A DNA stretch of 40,820 nucleotides from JADJOY01 sp046331705 [NCBI: bacterium] (GCA_046331705.1 JAXLQJ010000063.1:1-40820); one strand, 5' to 3'; counted from the stretch's first letter, positions 31,604-40,490 are shown. The notes: generated from the letters alone by a model not told the origin. A program made the numbers and translations.

Positions 31604-33715
31604 ATGGAAGCGACTCGACCGATCTACTGGAACATCGCCCTCGGCATGCTGATCTACGGCTTCGCGGCCGTGGCCCTCGGCTTCGCGGTCCGCGGCATCC
31701 ACCGACGCATACGGCTCATTCGTCTCGGCGCCGCCGAGATTCGCACCGATCGCATGGCGGAGCGGATTCGCGGCCTCGTGGTCGAGATCTTCGGGCACCG
31801 CCGCCTGCTGCGCGATCCGGTGCCGGGCGTCGCCCATCTCTTCGTCTTCTACGGGTTCCTGGTCGAGCTCGTCGCGACCGGCCTGATCGCCGTCCAGGAA
31901 TGGACCGGCATCCACTTCCTGCACGGGCCCTTCTATCGGGGCTATTCGCTGGTGAGCGACGTGTTCGGCGTCCTCGGGCTGGTGGGCTGCGCGATCTTCC
32001 TGTGGCGGCGCGGCGTGCAGAAGGTGCCGCGGCTGCACACCATCACCGACGACTGGATCGCGATCGGGCTCTTGGGGCTGGTCTTCGCGCAAGGCTTCGT
32101 CGTCGAGGGCCTGCGCATCGCCGCCACCGAGCTGCGGCAGAACCCGTCGCTGGCGGTGTGGTCTCCGGGCGGCTACCTGGTGGCGAAGCTCGTCGCCGGG
32201 CTCGGCGAGGATGCCTTGCGCGCGCTTCACCGGGGTGTTTGGTGGTTCCACGCCGCCACGGCGTTCTCGTTTCTCGGCTACATGGCGTACGGAAAGCTCA
32301 ATCACGTCTGGTTCGGCACCGCGAACATCCTGCTGCGGAATCTGGGCCCGAGCGGCAAGCTCGCTCACTTCGACATCGACAACGCGCTCGAGGCCGATCC
32401 CGATGGCGACGTGGTCCTGGGCACGAGCCGCATCGAGCAGTATCCGTGGAAGAGCCTGCTCGATCTCGATGCGTGCATGAACTGCGGCCGCTGCGAGGCG
32501 GTCTGTCCCGCGAGCCTGAGCGGTGTGCCGCTCTCACCGCGGAAGCTCATTCAAGACATGAAGGCGCACCTGAGCGACGTCGGCCCCGCGTCGTTGCTGG
32601 CGCGCCTCGCCCAGGGACAGACCGTCGCGGGCGTCGAGGGTGCGGGCACCGCCGCGCCCGCCGGTGACGTCTCGACCCGCCCGCCGCTCTTCGGCGAGGC
32701 GCCCGCCGAGCCCGGCGCGCCGCGCCCCGCGGTGCTGGAGGACGAGCTCTGGGGATGTCGGACCTGTGGGGCGTGCACCCACGAGTGCCCGGTCTTCATC
32801 GAGCACATCCCCAAGATGGTCGACATGCGTCGCCACCTCGTCATGACCGATTCGAAGATGAGCGACGCGGCCCAGCTCTTCCTGAAGAACATGGATGACC
32901 GCATGCATCCCTGGGCGAAGGCGCCGCACAACCGTGACGAGTGGTACCAGGACTTGGACGTGAAGGTGCTCGGCGACGGTGCGCACGCCGAGTACCTCTA
33001 CTGGGTGGGCTGCACCGGGGCGATGATCGACCGCAACATCCAGGTCACCCGCGCCATGGTGAAGGTGCTCAAGGCGGCGGGGGTCGACTTCGCGATCCTG
33101 GGCTCCGAGGAAGCGTGCACCGGCGACCCGGCGCGGCGCGTGGGAGGCGAGTTCACCTTCCAGCTCTGCGCCAAGCAGAACATCGAGACGCTGGCGCAAT
33201 ACGGAGTGAGGAAGATCATCACCACCTGCCCGCACTGCTTCAACAGCTACCAGAACGAGTATCCCGACTTCGGCGGAAACTACGAGGTGGTCCACCACAC
33301 GCAGCTCATCGCCGACCTGCTGCGCGCCGGGAAGCTCCGACTGCGCGCCGGGCTCGACGCGCTCACCTATCACGATCCCTGCTACCTGGGGCGCCACAAC
33401 GGCGTGTACGAGGCGCCGCGAGCGGTCCTCGACTCGCTCGCCGTTCCGGGCGGGCGAATCGAGATGGAGCGCAGCCAGTCGAAGTCGCTGTGCTGCGGCG
33501 CGGGCGGCGGCTACGCCTGGATGGACGACGATCCCAAGACGCGCATCAATCACCTGCGTCTCGCCGACGTGAAGGAATGCGGCGCCAAGACCGCGGCGGT
33601 CTCGTGCCCCTTCTGCATGCAGATGTTCGACGACGCGCTCAAGACCCTGGACCCGGAGAAGTCGATCCGCGCCGCCGACATCGCGGAGCTGGTGGCCGAG
33701 GCTCTCGAGGCGTGA
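31604..33715 (+). CDS. EtfD-like membrane Fe-S oxidoreductase (heterodisulphide-reductase/CCG type)
   Basis: 703 aa. Residues 1-235 have five or so membrane helices with His in VAHLFVFYGFLVELVATG and LHRGVWWFHAATAFSFLGY, like the haem-b part of NarI. Two [4Fe-4S] motifs follow: CMNCGRCEAVCP near residue 288 and CRTCGACTHECP near residue 385. The C-terminal half has two CCG (cysteine-rich) domains, with YWVGCTGAMIDR, TTCPHCFNSY, YHDPCYLGRHNGVYE and SLCCGAGGGYAW. This is the architecture of the proteins that take electrons from EtfAB and reduce menaquinone or ubiquinone. With etfAB and an acyl-CoA dehydrogenase in the window, that role is likely. Its stop overlaps the next start (GTGA). Confidence 0.93.
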   Translation: MEATRPIYWNIALGMLIYGFAAVALGFAVRGIHRRIRLIRLGAAEIRTDRMAERIRGLVVEIFGHRRLLRDPVPGVAHLFVFYGFLVELVATGLIAVQEWTGIHFLHGPFYRGYSLVSDVFGVLGLVGCAIFLWRRGVQKVPRLHTITDDWIAIGLLGLVFAQGFVVEGLRIAATELRQNPSLAVWSPGGYLVAKLVAGLGEDALRALHRGVWWFHAATAFSFLGYMAYGKLNHVWFGTANILLRNLGPSGKLAHFDIDNALEADPDGDVVLGTSRIEQYPWKSLLDLDACMNCGRCEAVCPASLSGVPLSPRKLIQDMKAHLSDVGPASLLARLAQGQTVAGVEGAGTAAPAGDVSTRPPLFGEAPAEPGAPRPAVLEDELWGCRTCGACTHECPVFIEHIPKMVDMRRHLVMTDSKMSDAAQLFLKNMDDRMHPWAKAPHNRDEWYQDLDVKVLGDGAHAEYLYWVGCTGAMIDRNIQVTRAMVKVLKAAGVDFAILGSEEACTGDPARRVGGEFTFQLCAKQNIETLAQYGVRKIITTCPHCFNSYQNEYPDFGGNYEVVHHTQLIADLLRAGKLRLRAGLDALTYHDPCYLGRHNGVYEAPRAVLDSLAVPGGRIEMERSQSKSLCCGAGGGYAWMDDDPKTRINHLRLADVKECGAKTAAVSCPFCMQMFDDALKTLDPEKSIRAADIAELVAEALEA

Positions 33716-34128
33716 ACGCCGATGCACGACTAGCGCGCCTCGAGGATCTCGAGGCGATCCGTGACCTGGCGCGCCGTTACGCCGACGCGGTGTGGCGGCG
33801 CGACGTCGCCGCGGCCATCGACCTGTTCGCCGAGGACGGGGTCATGGACACCGGCGATCGGCCGCCGATCCGGGGCCGCGCCGCGTTGCTCGAGAGCTAC
33901 CGACAGCTCGTCGCTGGGGCCAACGAGTTCCTGCCGTTCGTCGCCAACCACGTCGTCGATCTGGATGGCGATCGGGCGAGCGGCCGCTGCTATCTGGACC
34001 TGCGCGCCAGCATCGAGGGCCAGCGCCGAATCGGCGGCGGTCACTACGACGACGAGTACGTCCGCACCCGCGCCGGCTGGCGCTTCGCCTCGCGACGGCT
34101 GGTGCTGCGCTTCCTCGAAGCGCTCTAA
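33712..34128 (+). CDS. SnoaL-like / NTF2-fold protein
   Basis: 138 aa starting at the GTG of 33712, overlapping the stop of the Fe-S protein by four bases. LARLEDLEAIRDLARRYADAVWRRDVAAAIDLFAEDGVMD and PPIRGRAALLESYRQL are typical of the SnoaL-4/nuclear-transport-factor-2-like fold. The later strands are DLDGDRASGRCYLDLRA and GGHYDDEYVRTRAGWRFASRRL. The conical fold often hosts dehydratases, isomerases or hydrolases such as steroid delta-isomerase, and a Tyr/Asp/His set is present, but the reaction cannot be told. It closes the rightward operon and could act on the same substrate as the P450. Confidence 0.85.
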   Translation: MNADARLARLEDLEAIRDLARRYADAVWRRDVAAAIDLFAEDGVMDTGDRPPIRGRAALLESYRQLVAGANEFLPFVANHVVDLDGDRASGRCYLDLRASIEGQRRIGGGHYDDEYVRTRAGWRFASRRLVLRFLEAL

Positions 34129-34204
34129 CGGGCCGCGGATGAGCTCGCCGTCGCGAGCGCTTCGAGCCCGCCGATGGTTCTTCGGGGGGCTCTTCCGGAC
34201 GCCC

Positions 34205-34232
34205 GCCCCACGAAAGGCCGTTTTCGTGGGGC
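34205..34232. terminator. Bidirectional terminator-like hairpin
   Basis: GCCCCACGAAA, a 6-base loop and TTTCGTGGGGC form a perfect 11-bp stem between convergent genes (stops at 34128 and 34289). Position and strength suggest termination in both directions, though the T-run is inside the stem. Confidence 0.55.
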
Positions 34233-34288
34233 CCCACCTCGAAGTCGACGCGCAACGCTCGGCGGCGCGCCTCTGGCGCGCGCGGATC

Positions 34289-35923
34289 TCAGGCCGAGCG
34301 GGGGGCGGCGGCGTCCATTGACCGCGCGAGATCCGTGAGCGCGTATCCCACGAAACGCACGCCGTAGTGGTGCACCAGCTCGTGCACGGCGCGTAGATAC
34401 GGCAAGCGCGCGGCGACCGGCATCGCAGGCAGCCGCTCCGCGAGGCCACGGGCCAGCGCCAGCGCGCTCTCCGGGCTCGACTCGGCGGCGCTCAAGCAGG
34501 GCCCGAGGGCGGCGCACCAGAGCTCTGATCCCCACGGCTCGGCGAGCTCGCTCAATCGCGTGAGCGCGCGCGGCAACCGTTTGGCCCACGGCGTCCGTAG
34601 GATTCGCTCGCGGTGGAAGGCCCCCACGAGCGCATCGAGGCGCTCCGCGCACCCCAGCTCCTTGGCGGCGGCGGCGAGCGCCACGAACGTCTCGACGACC
34701 TCGGCACGGGTCTCGCCGAGCTCGCCTGCATGGCGCAAGAAGAGCTCGCATCGCCCATCGGGGGCGAGCGCGTGAGCAACCTCGGCGAGACGATCGAGCG
34801 CATCCTCGCCGAGAGCCGGGACGAGCGGGCCGAGCTGCGCCAACGAGCGTGCCAGCGCCCGATGATGGGCGGCGGGAACGAGCGTCACCCAGCGCGCCAG
34901 CCCGGCGCAGACGAGCTCTGAGGCTTCCTCGGACCAAGCGGCCGCGGTCGCCACGGTATCGAGCCAGGGGACCGGCTCCTCGCTGGCGGGTAGTGCGCGC
35001 ACGGTGGCCGCGAGGGCGTCGATCTTCGCCGCCAGCTCACCGGTGACGAATGGAACCGCCTCGATCTGGAACTCGCCCACCAAGCGAGCGGCCTGCACGA
35101 AGCAGAGCTCGGCGCTCGTCGCGGAGAGCGAGCGCAGCGCCTCCCGGAGCTTCGCGACGGCGGACGCGTCCAGCGCGAGCGGAACGGCCGCCAGCGCCGC
35201 GAGCGCGGCGAGAAACGAGTTCATCGCCGCGGGCTGGCTGGCGCTCGCCTCCGCCACCAGCCGTGCCACCAGCGGCAGCACGCTGGCGCGGCGCAAGGGC
35301 GGCGGATCGGCATCGCGATCGAACGCCTCCACGAGCTTCGCCGCCGCGTCCCGATGGCCCGCGCGATCGGCCACCGTGACGATCTCGGCGAGGGCCTCTA
35401 GCTCGCTCCCCGCGCGTCCGGGCAGGCGGCTGCGGGGGCGGTAACCCGCGACGAGGGCGAGGGTCTCCGTCGAGGATGCGCCGGCGCAGCGCTGCGCGAT
35501 CCCGGCCAAGACCGCGGGCGAAGCGTGCGCGGCGAGCGCTTGCGCCGAACGCACGTCGCGGACGAGCGTCGCTGCCGCGGCGTCGTCGGCTCGCGCGAGG
35601 GCGGCGGCGAGGGTGCGGAAACGACGGCGCTGCGCCCAATAGCGGACGTCGAGGGTGAAGAGATGGCGATCGAGCTCCGCCAAGGCGTGCGCCGCTGCGG
35701 GGGCGTCGAGCTTCGCCAGCGCGCGGCCGATCGTCTCCCATTCGTCCGCCGAGCCGGGATAGAGCCTGCCCGGATTCTCGGCGACGGCGCGCAACGCGCG
35801 CAGCGCCACGCCGCGTTGGGCCGCGTCCGGGTACGCGTCCCGCAATGCCCGCACCGCGGGATGGAGCGGGCCGAGGTGATCGGCGAGCACGCTTTCGGGC
35901 GCGACGTGTTCGTCGAGTTGCAC
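34289..35923 (-). CDS. Alanine/leucine-rich helical-repeat protein, unrecognised
   Basis: About 544 aa if it begins at the GTG of 35923. No ATG lies in frame near the start, and a GTG at 35890 would also serve. The protein is nearly all helix, with repeated 35-45-residue units rich in Ala, Leu, Glu and Arg (for example AHALAELDRHLFTLDVRYWAQ). This is the look of an alpha-solenoid (ARM/HEAT/TPR-like). There is no signal peptide, membrane helix or catalytic motif that I recognise. It is divergent from the MFS gene and convergent with the SnoaL-like gene. A scaffold role is the usual inference for such folds, but nothing here fixes it. Confidence 0.6.
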   Translation of the reverse strand: MQLDEHVAPESVLADHLGPLHPAVRALRDAYPDAAQRGVALRALRAVAENPGRLYPGSADEWETIGRALAKLDAPAAAHALAELDRHLFTLDVRYWAQRRRFRTLAAALARADDAAAATLVRDVRSAQALAAHASPAVLAGIAQRCAGASSTETLALVAGYRPRSRLPGRAGSELEALAEIVTVADRAGHRDAAAKLVEAFDRDADPPPLRRASVLPLVARLVAEASASQPAAMNSFLAALAALAAVPLALDASAVAKLREALRSLSATSAELCFVQAARLVGEFQIEAVPFVTGELAAKIDALAATVRALPASEEPVPWLDTVATAAAWSEEASELVCAGLARWVTLVPAAHHRALARSLAQLGPLVPALGEDALDRLAEVAHALAPDGRCELFLRHAGELGETRAEVVETFVALAAAAKELGCAERLDALVGAFHRERILRTPWAKRLPRALTRLSELAEPWGSELWCAALGPCLSAAESSPESALALARGLAERLPAMPVAARLPYLRAVHELVHHYGVRFVGYALTDLARSMDAAAPRSA

Positions 35924-36073
35924 CGCGGGAGCCTGAGCGAGGGTGAGCGTGTGCGCCGTGTGGAGGCCGCGCGGAACGCGCGACGGGCGCGCGAAGATAC
36001 CACGAGGGTCGGCGCGCCGGGACGGCCTCGCGTGGCGTAGGATCGCGCGTCCCCGCTGACTCACGAGAGGCGC

Positions 36074-37384
36074 ATGCACGCCGAAGACCCGAATCCCGTC
36101 GAAGCTCCCAGCGAGGTCGGCGCGCCCCCGGAGCCGGGTGCGTACGCCTACTACGTGCTCGCGCTGCTGTCGCTGGTCTACGTCTTCAACTTCGTCGACC
36201 GGCAGGTGCTGGCGATCCTGCTCGAGCCGATCAAGAAGGACCTCGGGGCGTCCGATACGGCGATGGGCTTCCTGAGCGGCTTCGCGTTCGCGCTCTTCTA
36301 CACGGTCGCGGGAATCCCCATCGCGCGCTGGGCGGATCGCGGCCCGCGCCGCACGATCATCGCGCTCGGGCTGACGCTCTGGAGCGGCATGACGGCGTGC
36401 TCGGGGCTCGCCCGCGGGTTCTGGGAGCTGGCGCTGGCGCGAGTCGCGGTCGGGATCGGCGAGGCGGCGGGAAGCCCGCCGGCCCACTCGCTGCTCTCCG
36501 ATTACTTCCCACCCCAGCGCCGCGCGACCGCGCTCGCGCTCTACGCGACCGGTGTCTACATCGGGGTGATGCTCGCGTTCGTGGGAGGGGGATACGTGGC
36601 CACGCATTTCTCGTGGCGGACGGCGTTCTTCTTGGTGGGCCTCCCGGGCCTTCCGCTCGCGGCGCTGGTGCGTTGGACGGTGCGCGAGCCCGAGCGCCGG
36701 CCGGCGGCAGGGGCCGTCGCCAGCCCCGATCGCGCGACGCTCGCGCAGGTGCTGCGCTACCTCGTGGCGCGGCGCTCGTTCGTGTACGTGGTGGCCGCGG
36801 CTGCCTGCAACACCCTCGGCGGGTATGCGTTCCTGACCTGGGGCGCGTCGTTCCTGCGGCGCGTTCACGCGATGCCGATCGGGCAGGTGGGGCTCTCGCT
36901 GGGCCTGATCGTGGGGATCGGCGGGACCTTCGGCGCTTGGTTGGGCGGCGCCCTCGCCGATCGCCTCGCGGCTCGCGACCCGCGCTGGTACGGATGGCTC
37001 TCGGCGATCGTGTCGGCGTTGCACGTGCCGTTCGGCGTGGGCTTCCTGCTGGCGCCCAGCTCCGGCGCGGCCCTGCTCTCGTTCGTTCCGTTCTACGTCG
37101 CGGCACAGATGTACGTGGGCTCGATGCTGGCGGTCACCCAAGGGGTCGTGACGCCGCACATGCGGGCGACGGCGTCGGCGGTGGTCCTGTTCGTGCTCAA
37201 CCTCGTGGGGCTCGGCTTGGGGCCACTGGTGGTCGGCGCGCTCAACGATGCGTTGGCCGCGAGCCACGGCGCGCTCGCGATCCGCTACTCGCTGCTGGCG
37301 GTGATCGCGGTCAGCGCGCTGTCGGTACCGCTCTTCGTCCGTGCTGCTCGGTACCTGCCCCAGGATCTCGGCCGCGGGCCTTGA
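36074..37384 (+). CDS. MFS transporter (spinster-like)
   Basis: 436 aa with twelve predicted helices. The ATG at 36074 follows GAGAGG. VYVFNFVDRQVLAILLEPIKKDLG at the first helix is typical of spinster-like carriers. Motif A, GIPIARWADRGPRRTII, lies between helices 2 and 3, with a partial copy GALADRLAARDPRWYGW in the second half. GVGIGEAAGSPPAHSLLSDYF-like helix 4-5 sequence (VAVGIGEAAGSPPAHSLL) is also typical. It sits in the inner membrane. Related proteins carry sphingolipids, lipids, aromatic acids or drugs; the direction and substrate are unknown here. The next gene, an EEP-family hydrolase, is convergent with 7 bases between stops. Confidence 0.92.
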   Translation: MHAEDPNPVEAPSEVGAPPEPGAYAYYVLALLSLVYVFNFVDRQVLAILLEPIKKDLGASDTAMGFLSGFAFALFYTVAGIPIARWADRGPRRTIIALGLTLWSGMTACSGLARGFWELALARVAVGIGEAAGSPPAHSLLSDYFPPQRRATALALYATGVYIGVMLAFVGGGYVATHFSWRTAFFLVGLPGLPLAALVRWTVREPERRPAAGAVASPDRATLAQVLRYLVARRSFVYVVAAAACNTLGGYAFLTWGASFLRRVHAMPIGQVGLSLGLIVGIGGTFGAWLGGALADRLAARDPRWYGWLSAIVSALHVPFGVGFLLAPSSGAALLSFVPFYVAAQMYVGSMLAVTQGVVTPHMRATASAVVLFVLNLVGLGLGPLVVGALNDALAASHGALAIRYSLLAVIAVSALSVPLFVRAARYLPQDLGRGP

Positions 37385-37391
37385 TCGGGCG

Positions 37392-38312
37392 TCACGCGAG
37401 ATCGAGGTAGATCGGGCGGTGATCCGAGACGCGGTAGAGATTCGGCACCGCGTGGGGAGGAGTGCCGATCCCCGGGATGATCGTCGGTCCGTCGGCGTGC
37501 ATCCAGGCGGGATCGGCGATCGTGGGGTCGCGGTCGAAGGCGTAGATCCGCGCCTCGCCGGAGACCCGCGCCGTCACTCGCGGCGACGTGAAGACGTGAT
37601 CGAGGACCGACCGGTCGAGGTAGCTCGACCAAGGTGCCGTGTCGTCGTCTCCGTCGCTCGCGCCGGCGGGATCCAGCGTCGGCTCGTGCCAGTGCCAGCT
37701 CGTCATCGCGCCTTCCGTGAGCGGCGCCAGCGAGGCACGGCCGCGCGGCTCGTTGAAGTCGCCGAGCAGCACGGCGTCGGCGGTCGGCAGCCCCACGAAG
37801 GTGCCGTCGGCGTCGAATCCTTCCACCCACGCCGCGATGGCGTGGGTCTCGCGCGTGCGCTTCGGCGCGCCTGGGTCGTCGACGTCCGGGTTCGGCGCGG
37901 CGCCGGACGAGCGCAGGTGCACGCCGATGACCGTGAGCGTCTCGCCAGAGGCGCGCTCCGAGAGCTCGAGGACGACGCTGCGCCCCGCGGGGCTCGGCAG
38001 CTTGTGACGGCGGACCAGCGTCAGGGGGCGCGCGTCGAAGGCCATCGCGACCTTGAGGATCTGAGCGCTTCCCGCGCTGGCGAGCCATTTCCCGTTCTCG
38101 TCGCGAACCCGATAGTCACGCCCGATGCGTTGGCCGACGTCCTCGAGCAGCCGTTCGAGCACCGCGAGATCGAGGATCTCCGGCAGCACCAGCACGTCCG
38201 CGTCGAGGCGCGCCAGCACCCGCGCCACCAGCTCGAGATCTTCCGGTCCGCGCGCGATGCGATGGGGCGCGTGCGCCGGAAAGAAGAAGAGATTGAAGCT
38301 CGCGAGCCGCAT
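37392..38312 (-). CDS. Endonuclease/exonuclease/phosphatase (EEP) family hydrolase
   Basis: 306 aa from ATG 38312. The metal and catalytic motifs are in the right order: MRLASFNLFFF (Asn), DVLVLPEILD (Glu), VIGVHLRSS (His), AVLLGDFNEPRG (Asp/Asn pair) and SDHRPIYLDL at the C-terminus (Asp-His). Members cut phosphodiester bonds in nucleic acids, inositol phosphates or sphingomyelin, using Mg2+. There is no clear signal peptide. It is divergent from a GH5 lipoprotein related to endoglycoceramidases. That pairing might suggest a phospholipid or sphingolipid substrate, but a nuclease is equally possible. Confidence 0.87.
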   Translation of the reverse strand: MRLASFNLFFFPAHAPHRIARGPEDLELVARVLARLDADVLVLPEILDLAVLERLLEDVGQRIGRDYRVRDENGKWLASAGSAQILKVAMAFDARPLTLVRRHKLPSPAGRSVVLELSERASGETLTVIGVHLRSSGAAPNPDVDDPGAPKRTRETHAIAAWVEGFDADGTFVGLPTADAVLLGDFNEPRGRASLAPLTEGAMTSWHWHEPTLDPAGASDGDDDTAPWSSYLDRSVLDHVFTSPRVTARVSGEARIYAFDRDPTIADPAWMHADGPTIIPGIGTPPHAVPNLYRVSDHRPIYLDLA

Positions 38313-38323
38313 GTGGGCAGTCT

Positions 38324-38338
38324 TGGCCGCTTCGGCCA
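38324..38338. repeat. Small inverted repeat next to EEP start
   Basis: TGGCCG-CTT-CGGCCA is a perfect 6-bp stem 11 bases upstream of the EEP start, near where its ribosome-binding site should lie. It may affect translation or be an operator half; weak evidence. Confidence 0.2.
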
Positions 38339-38437
38339 CGGCGACAAGAGCCCGCGCCAGTCGGCGCCGACGTGCGCGGCGATGGCGCTGGCACGCCGTT
38401 CCGCGGTAGAGAGTCGCGCGCGAGGAGAATGAATCGC

Positions 38438-39886
38438 ATGAGTGGATCGAGGACGAGGCGAGCGTCGTTCCGACGCGGGATCGTGGCGGGTGGGCTCTTC
38501 GTGCTGATGCTCGGCTCAAGCGCCTGCGCCGACAGTGGCAGCGCGGACGGTGCTGCACCGAGTGGCGGTCGGCTGCGCGTCCGGGACGGGTGGTTCGTGG
38601 ATGCGTCCGGACGCGTCGTGCTGCTGCACGGCGTGAACGTGGTGGACAAGCGTCCGCCCTATCTGCCCTCGAGCGACGAGCTCAGCGACGCCGATGCGGA
38701 CGCCATGCGGGACCTCGGCTTCAACGTGGTGCGCCTCGGCTTCATCTGGAAGGGGCTCGAACCCGAGCGCGGCGTCCTCGACCGGAGCTATCTCGCGCGG
38801 CTCGAGGCGCTCGTGAAGCTCTTCACGAGCCGAGGGATCTACGTGCTCGTCGACGCGCACCAGGATCTCTGGAACGAGCGCTTCGGCGGTGAGGGCGCGC
38901 CCGACTGGGCGGTATTCCAGCCCGCCGCGGAACCGGTGGCGTTCAATTGGGGCCTGAGCTACTTCCTGAATCCACCGATCGGAAACGCGTTCGAGGATTT
39001 CTGGCAGGACCGCGAGGGCACGCAATCGCGCTACGTCGACACGTGGCGGGAAGTCGCGCGCACGTTCGCGGACGAGGACGGTGTGTTGGGCTACGACGTG
39101 ATGAACGAGCCGTGGACCACGGCGGCGTGGTTCGTGCCCCAGGAATCCGCCACCACCGAACCCTTCTACCGCCGCATCATCCCCGCGATCCGCGAGGTCG
39201 ATCCCGCGCACACGGTGTTCTGGGCGTTGGCGTTGCCGGGGGTGGTCGGCATCGACTCCGACCTCGGCGTGCTCGGCTACGACGACCTGGCGCTCAGCTT
39301 CCACGTCTACTGCGCGACCAGCATCTTCTTGCGGGTCTATCTGGACGGCTATTGCGCGGAGGCCACCGCGCCGGCGTTCGACAAGAGCCGCGCTGCCCGC
39401 GATCGTCAGGCGAGCGGCTGGCTCCTGACGGAGTTCGGCGCGAGCGATTTCGTCGCCGACATCGCGCGGCACGCGGACGTCGCGGACCAGAACCTCGTGG
39501 GATGGACCCATTGGGCCTGGAAGCGCTACGACGATCCCACCGGCGACGCGGACGAAGGCATCGTCACGAACGATACCGGCCCGATCGCCTACCAGCCGAA
39601 GATCGCGGTCCTCGAGCGGACCTACGCCCGAGCCGTGGCGGGGGTTCCCACGACGATGCGCTTCGATTCGTCGAGCGGCGCCTTCGATCTGGCGTACACG
39701 GTCGATCCGACGGTGCGGGGGCCCACGGAGATCTGGCTCCCCCTCGAACGACACTATGCGAGCGGCTACGCCCTCGCGGTGGAGGGGGGCGCGGGGCGCG
39801 TGTCGCCGCGCGAGCCGCACCTCCTCGAGATCGAGAGCGACCCGAGCGCCACCGAGGTGCGGGTCACGATCCGACGGGCTTCGTGA
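38438..39886 (+). CDS. GH5-family glycosidase lipoprotein, endoglycoceramidase-like
   Basis: 482 aa from the ATG at 38438, which lies 10 bases after GAGGAG; another ATG at 38429 is only one base from it. RRGIVAGGLFVLMLGSSAC gives a lipoprotein signal with Cys near residue 29. The (beta/alpha)8 barrel shows VLLHGVNVVDK, FNVVRLGFIWKGLEPERG, VLVDAHQDLWNERFGGEGAP, GYDVMNEPW (general acid/base Glu) and WLLTEFGAS (nucleophile Glu). The HQD-W...GGEGAPDWA stretch is like that of endoglycoceramidases, which release glycans from glycosphingolipids. A C-terminal beta domain of about 85 residues is present. It is anchored outside the cytoplasm. The real lipid or glycan target is not shown by sequence. 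Confidence 0.88.
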   Translation: MSGSRTRRASFRRGIVAGGLFVLMLGSSACADSGSADGAAPSGGRLRVRDGWFVDASGRVVLLHGVNVVDKRPPYLPSSDELSDADADAMRDLGFNVVRLGFIWKGLEPERGVLDRSYLARLEALVKLFTSRGIYVLVDAHQDLWNERFGGEGAPDWAVFQPAAEPVAFNWGLSYFLNPPIGNAFEDFWQDREGTQSRYVDTWREVARTFADEDGVLGYDVMNEPWTTAAWFVPQESATTEPFYRRIIPAIREVDPAHTVFWALALPGVVGIDSDLGVLGYDDLALSFHVYCATSIFLRVYLDGYCAEATAPAFDKSRAARDRQASGWLLTEFGASDFVADIARHADVADQNLVGWTHWAWKRYDDPTGDADEGIVTNDTGPIAYQPKIAVLERTYARAVAGVPTTMRFDSSSGAFDLAYTVDPTVRGPTEIWLPLERHYASGYALAVEGGAGRVSPREPHLLEIESDPSATEVRVTIRRAS

Positions 39887-40469
39887 AGCAGATGATGTAG
39901 CCCTGCACCGGGCAGTCGTCGCCGTATTGGATCGCGCCGACGTGCGCCACCGGAACCAGGCCGTGGGCGCGCCCTTCGTCCAGCATGCGGTCGAGGGGCA
40001 CCACGAAACGGCCCGCGGGAAGCCGAATCCCCTCGGGAACGTCGTCGCTGAAGCCGGGCCGCTGCTCGACGCATTCGAGGTAGAAGTGGCCGCCAGGCCG
40101 CAGCGCGCGCGCCGTGTCCTGAAGGAGCCGCGCCTTGGTCGCATCGGGGCAATGGGGAAAGCACGACACGCTCCAGGCGAGATCGATGCCGCGCGAGGGT
40201 AGGTCGGTCCGAATGCCCGCTGCGTGCAGCGCCCGCCGATTCACCTCGGAGACCTCGATGGCGAACTTCGCGACCGTGGGCGGCAAGGAATGGAGCAGAC
40301 GGGCTCGGCCAGGGCCGACGTCGAGGACCGCCTCCGCAGCCTGCAACCGCTCGGGAAACCCATCGCCGACGCGCGACAGGTACTCGAGGAAGTACGAGGG
40401 CGGGTGCGGCGCGACCCACTCGGAGCGGTCGTTGGCGAAGACGTCGTTCCAGAAGCACTCCATTTCCAT
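39864..40469 (-). CDS. SAM-dependent methyltransferase, small
   Basis: 201 aa. The ATG at 40469 has GGGAGG 6 bases upstream; an ATG at 40463 is in frame. AVLDVGPGRARLLHSLPP is a modified motif I, followed by FAIEVSEVNRRAL, WSVSCFPHCPDATKARLLQDTARALRPGGHFYLECVE and VPLDRMLDEGRAHGLVPV. The size and shape fit class I methyltransferases of the type 11/12 or thiopurine-like kind. Its last 23 bases overlap the end of the convergent GH5 gene. It is 21 bp downstream of the truncated gene at the window edge and probably in its operon. Substrate unknown. Confidence 0.8.
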   Translation of the reverse strand: MEMECFWNDVFANDRSEWVAPHPPSYFLEYLSRVGDGFPERLQAAEAVLDVGPGRARLLHSLPPTVAKFAIEVSEVNRRALHAAGIRTDLPSRGIDLAWSVSCFPHCPDATKARLLQDTARALRPGGHFYLECVEQRPGFSDDVPEGIRLPAGRFVVPLDRMLDEGRAHGLVPVAHVGAIQYGDDCPVQGYIICFTKPVGS

Positions 40470-40490
40470 GCGCGACCTCCCGCGGGCTCG

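Noticed and set aside
36357-37267. Extension of the helical-repeat protein across the MFS gene to give a 992-aa protein
   Set aside because: The added part overlaps a clear transporter gene and is charged low-complexity sequence; the protein-like part begins near 35923.
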